Source: CAYZUC01 sp964481705
Lineage (GTDB): Bacteria; Bacillota; Clostridia; Lachnospirales; Lachnospiraceae
Length of the DNA: 25,418 nt
Assembly: GCA_964481705.1 (NCBI GenBank)
Contig: CAYZUC010000037.1
Span: forward strand, 1 to 25,418
Direction: 5' to 3'
The translations under genes and the position numbers were made by a program. The notes beneath the pieces are model-generated. The model saw only the letters and a program-made list of their open reading frames with translations. It had not been told where the DNA came from and searched no databases. Position 1 is the stretch's first letter. Every line of letters begins with the position of its first letter. Positions 1 to 9,033 of this stretch are shown here, in pieces.

Positions 1-617
1 TACAGACCGCTGAAGGTGCGTTAACAGAAGTTCACTCCATGTTACAGAGAATGAACGAGCTGGCAATCAAGGCTGCAAACGGAACCAACACTTCGGCCGA
101 TCGTTTGGCAGTTCAGGCAGAGGTAGATGCGCTGGTATCTGAAATCGATCGTGTACAGCAGTCCACACAGTTCAATACATTGAACCTGTTGAACGGAGAG
201 TTCTCCAAAGGAAAGACCTTACAGGTTGGTGCTGCAGGTGTATCTCAGCAGACGATCACCATCCAGATTTCTACCATGAGTGCAGCAAAATTGAGCTTAA
301 AGGCTAATGGAAAAGCAATTTGTATGTCTACTCAGGATTCTGCAAAAGCAGCAATTACAAAGATTACAAAGGCAATTGCAAAGGTTTCCAAACAGCGTTC
401 CGCATTAGGAGCTGTTCAGAACCGTCTCGAACACACCATTGCCAACTTGGATAACGTTGTTGAGAATACAACAGCAGCTGAATCCGCTATCCGTGATACC
501 GATATGGCATCTGAGATGGTTAACTACAGCAAGAACAACATTCTTGCTCAGGCTGGTCAGGCAATGCTTGCTCAGGCTAATCAGGCAACTCAGGGTGCAT
601 TATCCTTACTCCAGTAA
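1..617 (+). CDS. Flagellin, C-terminal part (5' end outside window)
   Basis: Structural protein of the flagellar filament. The reading frame is open from base 3, giving about 204 visible residues; the N-terminal D0 helix lies upstream of the window. The first part (TAEGALTEVHSML, then MNELAIKAANGTN) is the conserved D1 helix and turn of flagellins. The end (AESAIRDTDMASEMV, NNILAQAGQAMLAQANQ, terminal SLLQ) is the conserved C-terminal D1/D0 coiled-coil region. The central stretch between the two is short, so this is a compact flagellin of roughly 270 residues without a large D2/D3 domain. A cysteine codon at 321-323 is unusual for a flagellin. A strong terminator follows the stop codon, and a maf-type gene lies just downstream, as in many Gram-positive flagellin glycosylation loci. 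Family assignment is certain; which flagellin paralogue this is cannot be told. Confidence 0.97.
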   Translation, partial: QTAEGALTEVHSMLQRMNELAIKAANGTNTSADRLAVQAEVDALVSEIDRVQQSTQFNTLNLLNGEFSKGKTLQVGAAGVSQQTITIQISTMSAAKLSLKANGKAICMSTQDSAKAAITKITKAIAKVSKQRSALGAVQNRLEHTIANLDNVVENTTAAESAIRDTDMASEMVNYSKNNILAQAGQAMLAQANQATQGALSLLQ

Positions 618-633
618 GCGATTAATAGAAAGT

Positions 634-661
634 AAGGACCGATTTCGATCGGTCCTTTTTT
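634..661 (+). terminator. Intrinsic terminator of the flagellin gene
   Basis: A perfect 8-bp stem GGACCGAT / ATCGGTCC closes a stable TTCG tetraloop (636-655). A further AA/TT pair extends the stem, and a run of six T follows directly. It starts 17 bases after the flagellin stop, so it should separate flagellin transcription from the operon downstream. Confidence 0.95.
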
Positions 662-662
662 C

Positions 663-691
663 TTCCTCAATCATAGGTATTATGGTATAAT
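663..691 (+). promoter_or_regulatory. Probable sigma-A extended -10 promoter of the maf operon
   Basis: TGG-TATAAT at 683-691 is a consensus extended -10 element. The -35 position (663-668, TTCCTC) is weak, as is common when a TGn extension is present. It lies just after the flagellin terminator and about 65-75 bases before the first start codon. No sigma-28 consensus is visible here, which suggests this operon is expressed independently of late flagellar genes. Confidence 0.6.
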
Positions 692-767
692 ACGTTTAGT
701 GATTAGAGGGTATTTCAAGGGACAATTTCTGCTTTTTCAGTATTGATGATAGGAAATGGATGGTAAC

Positions 768-1067
768 ATGAGCGGACTTTATGATGACATCACAAAGTTA
801 ATAGAGATTATGGAACAGATTGAGAAGACCATTCTATCCGGCAAAGGAGAGGACCCGGGAAAACTCTTTCCACCCATGATGGAGCAGGTGGGGATTGTGT
901 TTCCAAAGATTATTGAGAACGGAGGGAATCCTGACTATTGGATGGAGGTTTTAAAAAGGCTTTCTCTTGCGATTGAGACTATTGATCGTTTTCAGATTTT
1001 GGATATTCTACGATTTGAAGCCAGAGCGAGCTTAGAGCAGTATAGGCGGGAGATGTCTGATGGATGA
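768..1067 (+). CDS. Small helical protein of unknown function, coupled to maf
   Basis: A protein of 99 residues from ATG 768, or 103 from ATG 756. The upstream GGATGG is well spaced for 768, whereas AGGA sits too close to 756, so 768 is preferred. I do not recognise the family. The sequence is acidic and amphipathic, probably mostly helical (DDITKLIEIMEQIEKTIL, then WMEVLKRLSLAIETIDRFQ), with no signal peptide, membrane segment or cysteine. Its last 8 bases overlap the start of the Maf gene in another frame, implying translational coupling. Sitting between flagellin and Maf, it may be an accessory, chaperone or partner protein for flagellin modification, but this is inference from position only. 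Confidence 0.75.
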   Translation: MSGLYDDITKLIEIMEQIEKTILSGKGEDPGKLFPPMMEQVGIVFPKIIENGGNPDYWMEVLKRLSLAIETIDRFQILDILRFEARASLEQYRREMSDG

Positions 1068-3005
1068 TAAGATATATGAGAAAAACTGTAAGATTCTAAG
1101 TGAAAAATATCCGAATATCTATCAAGCCATTCAAAAGGGACAATACGAGGAGGAAAGTGTTGCAATTGGCGTGACCATGGTCGAGAATCGTAAGATTCTC
1201 TTTGCAATACAGAATGGGATTCAATATCAATTGGATTCTCTATATGATTCAGAGTCCCTATTGAATACCTGGCAGGAGAGTCTGGAGGCAGTTAATTTTC
1301 GTACCTGTTTTGTATGGTTTGGTATGGGGAATGGGATGTATATGAGGAGACTGCAGAAATTGATGTTAAAGGACAATTCTCTGATTGTTTACGAACCATC
1401 TCTTTCTGTAGTAGCAGCAGTAATAGAAGAATTTGATATCAGTATGCTCTTGTCGGATCCCCGAATTCATCTTATTATGCCGGGACTTACGATGGACTTC
1501 GAGAAAGTANNNNNNNNNNTGATAATCTTGACTATACGAATCGAAAGTACCTTCAATATGGCGGATATCTGAATTACAATTTAATTTTTCGTGAAGAAGT
1601 ACAGCATTATGTAGATACGTTACAGATTGCAATTAGTTCTATTAATTCCACACAAAGTGTTTTAGAACGATTTGGCGAAGCATACTTCTGGAATTCTCTG
1701 GCGAATCTACCGTATCTGATTCAGGGAAGGACACTGGAACAGCTCTATTATGCGCTTCCAAAGGATGTACCTGCTATCATTGTAGCGGCTGGACCTTCTC
1801 TGGATAAAAATGTACAGGAATTAAAGAAGGCAAAAAATCGAGGCTTTGTTATTGCTGTGGATACAGCGGTCAGAGCTTTGCTGAAGCAGGATATCATTCC
1901 CGACCTTTTTGTTACCGTCGATGGGAAAAAGCGGTCCTCTCATTTTACAGATGATAGGCTTCGCCATATTCCGGTCGTCTGCAGTCTTCAAGGTAATAAA
2001 GATGCTCTGGGAGTACATAGTGGATTGAAGTTCTTCTTTGATGATGAGAATGAGTATATTCGTGGCTTTTTCAAGAAGATGGGAAGAGAATTTGCCGGAC
2101 TTTCTACCGGAGGTTCTGTAGCAAACGATGCATTCTCGCTGGCGGATACACTACGATTCCGTACAATTATTCTGGTGGGTCAGGATCTTGCCTTTACCAA
2201 CCATATGTCGCACGCATCCGGAACCGTTGCAGGGGAACTGGGTGGAGATATCAGCAATGCAGATACCGTAAAGGCGGATGGTTATTATGGAGGTAAAGTA
2301 CTTAGCAGCACAGAGTTTACGCTCTATCGAAAGTGGTTTGAGGATATCATTGTGGAGAAATCCTACCTGCGTGTCATTAACTCGACCGAGGGGGGAGCGA
2401 ATATTAAGGGTGCTGAGAATATTCCATTAGCAGAGGCGATCGCACAGACCTGTACTCGTGAGGTGGATTTTGGAAAGCTGATGGAAGAGATCCCCACCTT
2501 TTTTAATGAAGAACAGCAAAAGGAATTTGTAGACTATATGGTGTCCTCAATAGACAGATTGCAAGAGCTTCTGTCTGATATCAAAAGAGGAATTCGTAAC
2601 TATGAAAAAATGGAACTGCTCGTATACCAGAATAAACTTCAGGTGAGCGATATGAGAACACTTTCGGCACAGAATAGTGAAATCTCTGACAAGCTTGAGA
2701 CAGAACCCGCTATGTGTTTTGTAGAATATCGAATTCAGAAAGCAAGTGGAGAAGCGCTTGAGTCTGTCGGAGATGAAAGCACGGATGAGAGACAGGAGCT
2801 GCTGCAGGCAGTAAGGCTGGGAAGCGATTATCTGACAAAAGTACAGAATGCGATTGAGGAAACCATTCCAATACTTCATAAGTACTTGGTGGAGGATTCT
2901 ATGGAGGAAGTGATTTCAAAGAATCAGGCAATGGCAGAAATACAGGGATTATTGGGACAGATGCAGCTCAATGTCCAGAAAGCGATGAGGTGTTATGATG
3001 AGTAA
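1060..3005 (+). CDS. Maf-type motility accessory factor (DUF115/MptE-like), interrupted by an assembly gap
   Basis: Probable flagellin glycosyltransferase. Maf proteins are known to transfer pseudaminic, legionaminic or related sugars onto flagellin Ser/Thr in the cytoplasm. The N-terminal 150 codons (1060-1509) end at ten N. The rest resumes in another frame at about 1521 and runs 494 codons to the stop. The post-gap part carries the DUF115 signature PAIIVAAGPSLDKNV, a DTAVRALL segment and GQDLAFTNHMSHASG, followed by a helical C-terminal region. The visible length of about 644 residues already fits a full Maf, so little sequence is missing. The frame change comes from the placeholder N run, not from visible mutation. 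The start overlaps the upstream gene by 8 bases, and the end overlaps the NeuB gene by 11. Confidence 0.9.
1510..1519. other. Assembly gap (10 N) inside the maf gene
   Basis: Ten undetermined bases. If the gene is intact, the true missing length must be 2 modulo 3, because the T at 1520 must be the third base of a codon. Ten is therefore a placeholder and not a measured size. Confidence 0.99.
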
Positions 3006-4494
3006 TTATTTTGAGGATCTGTTTATCTTTGAGATGGCGAACAGTCATCAGGGAAGCGTCGAGCATGGTATTGATATCATTAAAGCAATGGGCAAGATAG
3101 CCAGAAAGTATAACATCAAAGCCGCTGTAAAGCTGCAATATCGTGACCTAAGTACATTTATTCATCCGGATTATAAGGGAAGGACGGATGTCCCTCATAT
3201 ACCGAGATTTGAAAGCACAAGACTAAATTATGAGCAGTTTTCTCAATTGATAGATGCGATTCGTGAAGAAGGCATGATTACCATGAGTACTCCCTTTGAT
3301 GAGACGGGGGTCGATTGGTGCATGGATCAGGGAGTTGATATCATCAAGGTAGCCAGCTGTTCCTCTCTCGACTGGCCGCTCTTGACAAAGATTGCAACGG
3401 CAAAGAGGCCAATTATTATTTCCACCGGAGGCAAGACGATTTCGGATATTGATAAGCTCTTCAACTTCTTTACACATAAGGGGTGTGAGTTTGCTTTTCT
3501 GCATTGTATTGCAGAATATCCGGCTCCGTTTGAACATCTGCAGCTTGACTTTATTGATCGCATGAACCGTCGTTATCGTGATGTAACGATTGGCTATTCC
3601 GGACATGAGAAGCCCGATGATAATGTCGTTCCAATGCTTGCCATCGCAAAGGGAGCAAGGATTCTGGAACGTCATGTGGGACTGCCAACCGAGACGATCA
3701 AATTAAATGCCTATTCTATGACACCGGAGCAGGCGGATGCTTGGGTGGCAGCAGCACTGGATGCCAAAAAAATATGCCAGATTAAGAACGGAAAGAAGAA
3801 ATATGTCAGTCAAGAGGAGCTGGATTCTCTTCGCTCTCTGATGCGTGGTGTTTATGCTAAGCATGATATTAAGGAGGGCGATGTCCTATCGGAGGACGAT
3901 GTCTTCTATGCCATGCCATGTGGTGAGAAACAGATGACGAGTGGTGAATTCAAAAAAGGACAGGTTGCCTCTCGTGATTATAAGCAAAATGAGGAGCTTC
4001 ATGAAAAAGTGAAGGTAACTGGAGTCGGTGTTGTCCGCTCTGCTGTTCATGATGCGAAGGGTATGCTCTATGAGGCGGGAATTGCGCTGGGCAATGATTT
4101 TGAAGTAGAGCTTTCCCATCATTATGGCATGAAGCATTTTCGTCAATATGGAGCGATTATCATCAGCATTATCAATCGCGAGTATTGCAAGAAGCTCCTT
4201 ATCGTATTGCCAGGTCAGAAGCATCCGACGCATGCTCATCAGGTAAAGGAGGAAACCTTTCAGCTGTTATATGGAGATCTGGAGGTTGTGGTCGAGAATA
4301 AAAAAGAAATCACCATGAAGCCGGGAGATATTCAGACAATTTTACGTGGAGAGAAACACTCCTTTACTTCCGTGAATGGAGCTATTTTTGAAGAGGTATC
4401 CACTACACACGTAAAGAGTGACTCTTACTATGAGGATCCTGAGATTGCACAAATGGATCCTATGGAGAGAAAGACGTATTTGAAGAAATGGTAA
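2995..4494 (+). CDS. NeuB-family nonulosonate synthase with SAF-type domain and fused C-terminal cupin
   Basis: NeuB enzymes condense phosphoenolpyruvate with a hexosamine to make nine-carbon sialic-, legionaminic- or pseudaminic-type acids. The first ~270 residues are the TIM-barrel domain, with EMANSHQGS at the N terminus, MSTPFDE, IKVASC, ISTGG, LHCIAEYPAP, GYSGHE and ERHVG. Residues of about 280-345 look like the SAF/antifreeze-like domain (LRSLMRGVYAKHDIKEGDVL). Unusually, a third domain of ~150 residues follows, with cupin features H410, H413, H415, E419/E420 and H455, and resemblance to sugar-isomerase cupins. Total length is 499 residues against about 350 for ordinary NeuB. The start is ATG 2995 or 2998, preceded by GAGGTG and overlapping maf. 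The exact sugar product cannot be deduced. Confidence 0.9.
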   Translation: MMSNYFEDLFIFEMANSHQGSVEHGIDIIKAMGKIARKYNIKAAVKLQYRDLSTFIHPDYKGRTDVPHIPRFESTRLNYEQFSQLIDAIREEGMITMSTPFDETGVDWCMDQGVDIIKVASCSSLDWPLLTKIATAKRPIIISTGGKTISDIDKLFNFFTHKGCEFAFLHCIAEYPAPFEHLQLDFIDRMNRRYRDVTIGYSGHEKPDDNVVPMLAIAKGARILERHVGLPTETIKLNAYSMTPEQADAWVAAALDAKKICQIKNGKKKYVSQEELDSLRSLMRGVYAKHDIKEGDVLSEDDVFYAMPCGEKQMTSGEFKKGQVASRDYKQNEELHEKVKVTGVGVVRSAVHDAKGMLYEAGIALGNDFEVELSHHYGMKHFRQYGAIIISIINREYCKKLLIVLPGQKHPTHAHQVKEETFQLLYGDLEVVVENKKEITMKPGDIQTILRGEKHSFTSVNGAIFEEVSTTHVKSDSYYEDPEIAQMDPMERKTYLKKW

Positions 4495-5702
4495 TGGAAA
4501 AAGTAAAGTATTGGTCACAGCTGTTGCTGTTGCCCATTTATGGAATTTCATATTTATTTCCCAGAGATAGGAGATTATGGGCGTTTGGGAGTACCTTTGG
4601 AAGACGTTTCGCGGAGAATCCAAGATACCTGTACCTTTACTTGTGTCAGAATCATCCAGATGATATTCGCTGTGTATGGATTACCCATAAGAAAGAAATA
4701 GCCGATTTTCTGAGAGAAAATGGATATCGTGCATATACGTATCATTCCTTGCCTGGAATCTGGTTCTCTCTTCGTGCAGGTGTTTATGTATTTGACAATT
4801 ACTCGAAAGACATTGACTTCTGGTTATCAGGAGGTGCGGTAAAGATAAATTTATGGCATGGGTCGGGAAATAAAAAGACGAATCATGATAATCTTTTTGA
4901 TCGGATTCGCCATCCAAAGAACGGGTGGGAAAGGTGGAAGACCTGGCTTCGTCGATTATCGGATGAAAAACCCAACCACTACACATTGGCTACATCGGAA
5001 GCAATGGCTCGGATTTATACATCTGCATTTGCAACTGACCGTTCACACATTATCGTGGATGGACAGCCCAGAAACGATATTCTGTTTCCATTTGAAGAAT
5101 GTCGGATTCGAAATGTTTTGACGCCTGCAGAGCAGATTCTTACGAATCAAATTCCGGAATGGAAGTTGACGAACAAGCTTGTTGGTTTTATGCCAACCTT
5201 TCGTGATTCCGAAAGAAGGTTTTTTGAGGTAATGGATTTACCAAGCTTTAATGAATACTTAAGAGAACAACACTTCTTGTTCCTTACGAAGCTGCATCCG
5301 AAATCAAAATTAAAAGAAGAATTTGAGAAGATATCTTTGTCCAATATCATAAATATTGAGGCTGATATTGATATTAACTCTTTTCTTGGAAGTATTGATA
5401 TTCTGGTAACTGACTATTCTTCTGTGTATACCGATTTTATGCTGCTGGATAGACCTGTAGTGGCATTTCAGTTTGATCAGCTGGAGTATGCAGCAGATAC
5501 GCGTGAATATTACATAGATCAGGATGAGTATATGCCGGAGCGAAAGGCAGTCAATATGGCTGAATTGGAATCTGCTTTAGTGGAGGTATCCAATCAAGAT
5601 TCCTGTCAGCCTAAGAGGGGTATATCCAGAGAGAGGATGTTTTCCTTTGTGGATGGACGCTCCTCAGAACGTTTGTATACGAAAATTGCTGGCTTGTTGT
5701 AG
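4488..5702 (+). CDS. CDP-glycerol:glycerophosphotransferase family (TagB/TagF-like) protein
   Basis: Members of this family transfer glycerol-phosphate, ribitol-phosphate or related groups from a CDP carrier onto a glycan. Family motifs are clear: NLWHGSGNKKTNHD around residue 125, FMPTFRDSE, LTKLHPKSK and LVTDYSSVYTDFMLLDRPVVAF, the nucleotide-binding C-terminal core. At about 404 residues it is the single-domain length, not the longer TagF polymerase form. The N terminus has a mildly hydrophobic stretch (LLLLPIYGISYLF) that may bind the membrane. The start is ATG 4488 or ATG 4494, the latter forming TAATG with the upstream stop. Next to a TarI/IspD-like gene, it probably adds a phosphodiester-linked group to flagellin or its glycan rather than making wall teichoic acid. 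That role is inferred from context. Confidence 0.88.
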   Translation: MVMEKVKYWSQLLLLPIYGISYLFPRDRRLWAFGSTFGRRFAENPRYLYLYLCQNHPDDIRCVWITHKKEIADFLRENGYRAYTYHSLPGIWFSLRAGVYVFDNYSKDIDFWLSGGAVKINLWHGSGNKKTNHDNLFDRIRHPKNGWERWKTWLRRLSDEKPNHYTLATSEAMARIYTSAFATDRSHIIVDGQPRNDILFPFEECRIRNVLTPAEQILTNQIPEWKLTNKLVGFMPTFRDSERRFFEVMDLPSFNEYLREQHFLFLTKLHPKSKLKEEFEKISLSNIINIEADIDINSFLGSIDILVTDYSSVYTDFMLLDRPVVAFQFDQLEYAADTREYYIDQDEYMPERKAVNMAELESALVEVSNQDSCQPKRGISRERMFSFVDGRSSERLYTKIAGLL

Positions 5703-5720
5703 ATAATGGGAGGTATCGGT

Positions 5721-6431
5721 GTGAATATTGCGTTAATCATTGCGGGTGGTAGTGGACAGAGAATGAAACAGGACATTCCCAAACAGTTTCTTAACGTTCA
5801 TGATAAACCGGTTATTATCTATACGTTGGAGGCATTTCAAAAGCATCCCAATATTGATCGAATAGCAGTCGTATGCCTTCCGGGCTGGGAAGAGATTTTA
5901 AAGGCATATGCTAAGCAATTTAACATTACAAAGTTAAATTGGATTTTCCCGGGAGGAGAATGTGGACAACAATCCTTGTACAATGGAATTATGGGTTTGC
6001 ATAAGGACTGTAATGAGGAGGATGTTGTTGTTATTCATGACGCGATTCGTCCGCTTGTATCACAGGAGATTATTTCGGAAAATATCAGCTGCTGTGCCAT
6101 TCATGGATCGGCCATAACCACCATTCCCTGTGCGGAAGCGATGTTGTTAACTGAGGATAAAGAGTCTGCGGAGGATATGATTGACAGAAACAGTCTCGCA
6201 AGAACACAGACGCCACAATCGTTTCCGTTAAAGAAGCTTGTGTGGGCACATGAGGAAGCTGGAAAACGTGGTATTACCAATTCGATTGCTACCTGTACAC
6301 TTATGGTGGAATTGGGTGAGAAAATCTATTTTTCATCAGGAGCCGAACGTAATCTGAAGCTTACTACGACTGAGGACATTGAGATATTTAAGGCTTTGTT
6401 ACAGGTGGAAAAGGATACTTGGTTGAAATAG
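5721..6431 (+). CDS. IspD/TarI-family cytidylyltransferase
   Basis: Predicted to activate a polyol phosphate or similar phosphate with CTP. The N terminus IALIIAGGSGQRM, then IPKQF, VVIHDAIRPLV and the RTQTPQSF loop are typical of the IspD/TarI family. The start is probably GTG 5721, because GGGAGG at 5708-5713 is ideally spaced for it and lies inside any longer product from ATG 5706. Length from GTG is about 236 residues, normal for the family. It lies 18 bases after the TagF-like gene and upstream of an SDR, so a TarI-like role supplying a CDP-linked donor to the TagF-like enzyme is more likely than isoprenoid synthesis. The family is certain and the substrate is not. Confidence 0.88.
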   Translation: MNIALIIAGGSGQRMKQDIPKQFLNVHDKPVIIYTLEAFQKHPNIDRIAVVCLPGWEEILKAYAKQFNITKLNWIFPGGECGQQSLYNGIMGLHKDCNEEDVVVIHDAIRPLVSQEIISENISCCAIHGSAITTIPCAEAMLLTEDKESAEDMIDRNSLARTQTPQSFPLKKLVWAHEEAGKRGITNSIATCTLMVELGEKIYFSSGAERNLKLTTTEDIEIFKALLQVEKDTWLK

Positions 6432-6480
6432 ACAAGTATAAATCTGAAATACAGAATCTATGCGAGGAATGGTGATTACT

Positions 6481-7545
6481 ATGGGAAGCTTTTTCGATAA
6501 AACGGAATACCGAGAGGATTTGGAAAGCATTCTGGACACGGACTTACCATGGAAGCAAATGGACGGAAAAGGAATACTGATTACCGGAGGCACTGGACTT
6601 GTGGGTTCCGGCATTGTCGATACTTTAATTCTGTATAATGAGAAATATCAGAGGGATAGTGAGAAGCAATTACAGATATGGGTACTTGGTCGAAATGGAG
6701 ATAGAATTAAGGAACGCTTTTCTTATGCCGGTAATAAAGCATACTTTCATGCTCTGGCACAGGATATTGCGCAGCCTGTCGAGATGGTGGATTCTATATC
6801 CTATGTGATACATGCTGCAGGGAAGGGTGATCCTAGGAGTATCATAGCTGATCCGGTGGGGATTATTACGGCAAATGTAACTGGAACAAAAAATGTTCTG
6901 GATTTTGCAAGGAAACAAGACGACTGCAAGGTAGTATATATCTCCAGTGGGGAAGTATATGGAATTGTGGAGTCAATAAATACAGAAGGAATCCACGAAT
7001 CACAGAGCGGATTCCTTGATGTTATGAATCCGCGAAACAGCTATGGACTGTCTAAGCGCATGGGTGAGAATCTGTGTGTATCATACACCGAAGAATATGG
7101 TGTATGGACAGCAGTGGCGCGCTTGGCACATGTTTATGGACCAACTGCGATGGAGGATGAGACCCGAGTTATTTTCCAGTTCCTGAACTGTGCTAAGGAG
7201 GGAAAGGAAATCCTGCTAAAAAGCGCAGGTTCACAGGTTCGCTCATGGACTTATCTAACAGATGCCGTGAGAGGGATATTCGCTGTTCTCTTAAAAGGAG
7301 AAAATAAACAGGCTTACAATGTATCGAATACAGATGCTGCGTGTAGTATTCGCTGTGTAGCTGAAATTGTTGCAGAACAGGCGGGAATTCGGATTCGTGA
7401 AGATATACAGGGTATAGAAAACAAATCAATGAATTCCGGGATAGAGTATGCAGTTTTAAATAATGATAAGGTAAGAGAAATTGGATGCCGGATGAATGTG
7501 GGGATCAGGGATGGAATCCGTAAAATGTTAACATATTCTGGATAA
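6481..7545 (+). CDS. Extended SDR, NAD-dependent epimerase/dehydratase family
   Basis: Predicted nucleotide-sugar or polyol-modifying oxidoreductase. Counting from ATG 6481, the Rossmann motif is GGTGLVG at residues 36-42. VIHAAGKGDP, YISSGEVYG and the catalytic Y188-x3-K192 (in NSYGLSKRMGENL) follow, then ARLAHVYGP and RSWTYLTDAVRG, typical of extended SDRs such as UDP-glucuronate decarboxylases and sugar epimerases. ATG 6481 is preferred over ATG 6460 because GAGGAATGGTGAT (6464-6476) lies just ahead of it while nothing like a ribosome site precedes 6460. About 50 bases separate it from the cytidylyltransferase gene. It may act on the same CDP-linked precursor; the reaction is not resolvable from sequence. 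Confidence 0.85.
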   Translation: MGSFFDKTEYREDLESILDTDLPWKQMDGKGILITGGTGLVGSGIVDTLILYNEKYQRDSEKQLQIWVLGRNGDRIKERFSYAGNKAYFHALAQDIAQPVEMVDSISYVIHAAGKGDPRSIIADPVGIITANVTGTKNVLDFARKQDDCKVVYISSGEVYGIVESINTEGIHESQSGFLDVMNPRNSYGLSKRMGENLCVSYTEEYGVWTAVARLAHVYGPTAMEDETRVIFQFLNCAKEGKEILLKSAGSQVRSWTYLTDAVRGIFAVLLKGENKQAYNVSNTDAACSIRCVAEIVAEQAGIRIREDIQGIENKSMNSGIEYAVLNNDKVREIGCRMNVGIRDGIRKMLTYSG

Positions 7546-7603
7546 ATGTCGAGTGAGATGGCAATTGAGACGATTGATACACACAGTTTAGGGAGTATAA
7601 GAT

Positions 7604-8923
7604 ATGAGAAAAATTGGAATCGTAGTATGTAATTTTAATAAACAGGATTATATCATAAACTGTATTCGATCAATCTTTGCGTCTACGACCGATGATTTTG
7701 ATGTCTATGTTGTTGACAATGCATCAACCGATGATTCCGTTAAGATGATAGAACGTGAATTTGAGAACCGACTGACCTTGATTGTTAATAAAGAGAACTT
7801 AGGAGGCTCAGGAGGCTTTAATACTGGTCTTAGAGAAGCACTTACACATGATTATCAGTATCTTATGTGTATAGATAATGACGTTGTGTTAGATCCGCAT
7901 GCGATTGAAGAACTACAGAACTTCTTGGAAATACACCCTGATGTAGGTATGGTAGGTAGCAAAGTCTATTTCATGGACGAACCAGAGAAAATCTGGAATT
8001 ATGGTGGAATCATAGATTTTGAGAACTTTATTCAAAAGGATCAATACAAAAACCTCATTGATACCGATTTGTTACCCGAGATAGTATATGGAGACTATGT
8101 ACCAGCTTGTTCCATGATGGTACGAACAGACGTAGTTCGAAAAGTCGGAGTTATGTCGGAGGAAAACTTCATCTACTGGGATGATATGGAATGGGGATAT
8201 CGCTTCCGTCAGGCGGGATGGAAAGTGGCAGCATATGGAAAGGCAAAGGTCTGGCATAAAGCGGGTGGACGCAATGCAGGCAATACCTTTATTCATTACT
8301 ATATGTGGAGAAATCGGATTCACTTTTTTCTTTCTGTATTAGCTAAAGAGGAAAGAGATAGATTTGCTGATACGATCTTGGAAGAGATGTTTCGCATGAT
8401 TTACAGTGTCAACCTCAAAGGCGAAACTAATATCATCAAGACCCTGATGTATGCATTTGATGACGCAGTACATGGAGTGAGGGGAAAAGCAGCTGAAGGG
8501 AAGATCCTGGAACGTCCACAAGTACGAGATAGGCTGGAAGAATTATTGGGGGAATGCAAAAGTATCTTAATCCTCTTTAATGGTGATTTTGAAGGATTAG
8601 GGAATGTGGTACGGCACATTCAAAAGGGCAACAAAGAAATCAGTATTACAATCGCGGTGAAAGAGAAAGAGCAGCTACACAAGGTAAGTGCACAATACCT
8701 GTATTACGAAGTGATAAGTGATTATACTCCTGAGAAGTATGATACACACCTTATCATGTGTAGTCATATCTTCCAATTGCCGGAGGAGATGGCAGCTGAT
8801 AATTATATAGATTCCTGGTGTAATCTAATATACTGTACAAAGGATTTTGAGTATTGCAGGAGCTTTCAAAAGACGAAAGAATTGTTTATCTTATGTAAGA
8901 AACAATTGTTGTTGAACACCTAA
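7604..8923 (+). CDS. GT2 family glycosyltransferase with C-terminal extension
   Basis: The N-terminal ~270 residues form a GT-A domain of the rhamnosyl/galactofuranosyl-transferase type: IVVCNFNKQDYI, VVDNASTDDS, NLGGSGGFNTGL, metal-binding DND in CIDNDVVLDP, and the acceptor-side WDDMEWGYRFRQAGW followed by KVWHKAGG. A further ~140 residues (ILILFNGDFEGLGNVV onward, with THLIMCSHIFQL) have alternating hydrophobic strands and helices like a Rossmann unit, but I do not recognise the family. The start is ATG 7604, with AGGGAG suitably upstream. It is the last gene of the first operon; 206 bases of AT-rich sequence follow. It probably extends a flagellin-linked glycan. Confidence 0.87.
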   Translation: MRKIGIVVCNFNKQDYIINCIRSIFASTTDDFDVYVVDNASTDDSVKMIEREFENRLTLIVNKENLGGSGGFNTGLREALTHDYQYLMCIDNDVVLDPHAIEELQNFLEIHPDVGMVGSKVYFMDEPEKIWNYGGIIDFENFIQKDQYKNLIDTDLLPEIVYGDYVPACSMMVRTDVVRKVGVMSEENFIYWDDMEWGYRFRQAGWKVAAYGKAKVWHKAGGRNAGNTFIHYYMWRNRIHFFLSVLAKEERDRFADTILEEMFRMIYSVNLKGETNIIKTLMYAFDDAVHGVRGKAAEGKILERPQVRDRLEELLGECKSILILFNGDFEGLGNVVRHIQKGNKEISITIAVKEKEQLHKVSAQYLYYEVISDYTPEKYDTHLIMCSHIFQLPEEMAADNYIDSWCNLIYCTKDFEYCRSFQKTKELFILCKKQLLLNT

Positions 8924-9033
8924 ATTGATGTTCACAATTTGACAATTGAAGCAGATTAATCAGAAAATGTCATTCAATCAGAGAAGGCGTAAACTCAACC
9001 ATAGACATCACAAGGTCTTAAGAAGGAGTGGAA

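Noticed and set aside
1060..3005. maf as a pseudogene or two genes
   Set aside because: The break coincides exactly with the N run, and both halves match one Maf protein of normal length.
3223..3675. 150-codon open frame on the - strand
   Set aside because: It is antisense to the NeuB barrel with its intact motifs; no independent support.
5721..6431. True IspD of the MEP isoprenoid pathway
   Set aside because: Family motifs cannot exclude it, but the tight operon with a TagF-like transferase and NeuB favours a TarI-like role.
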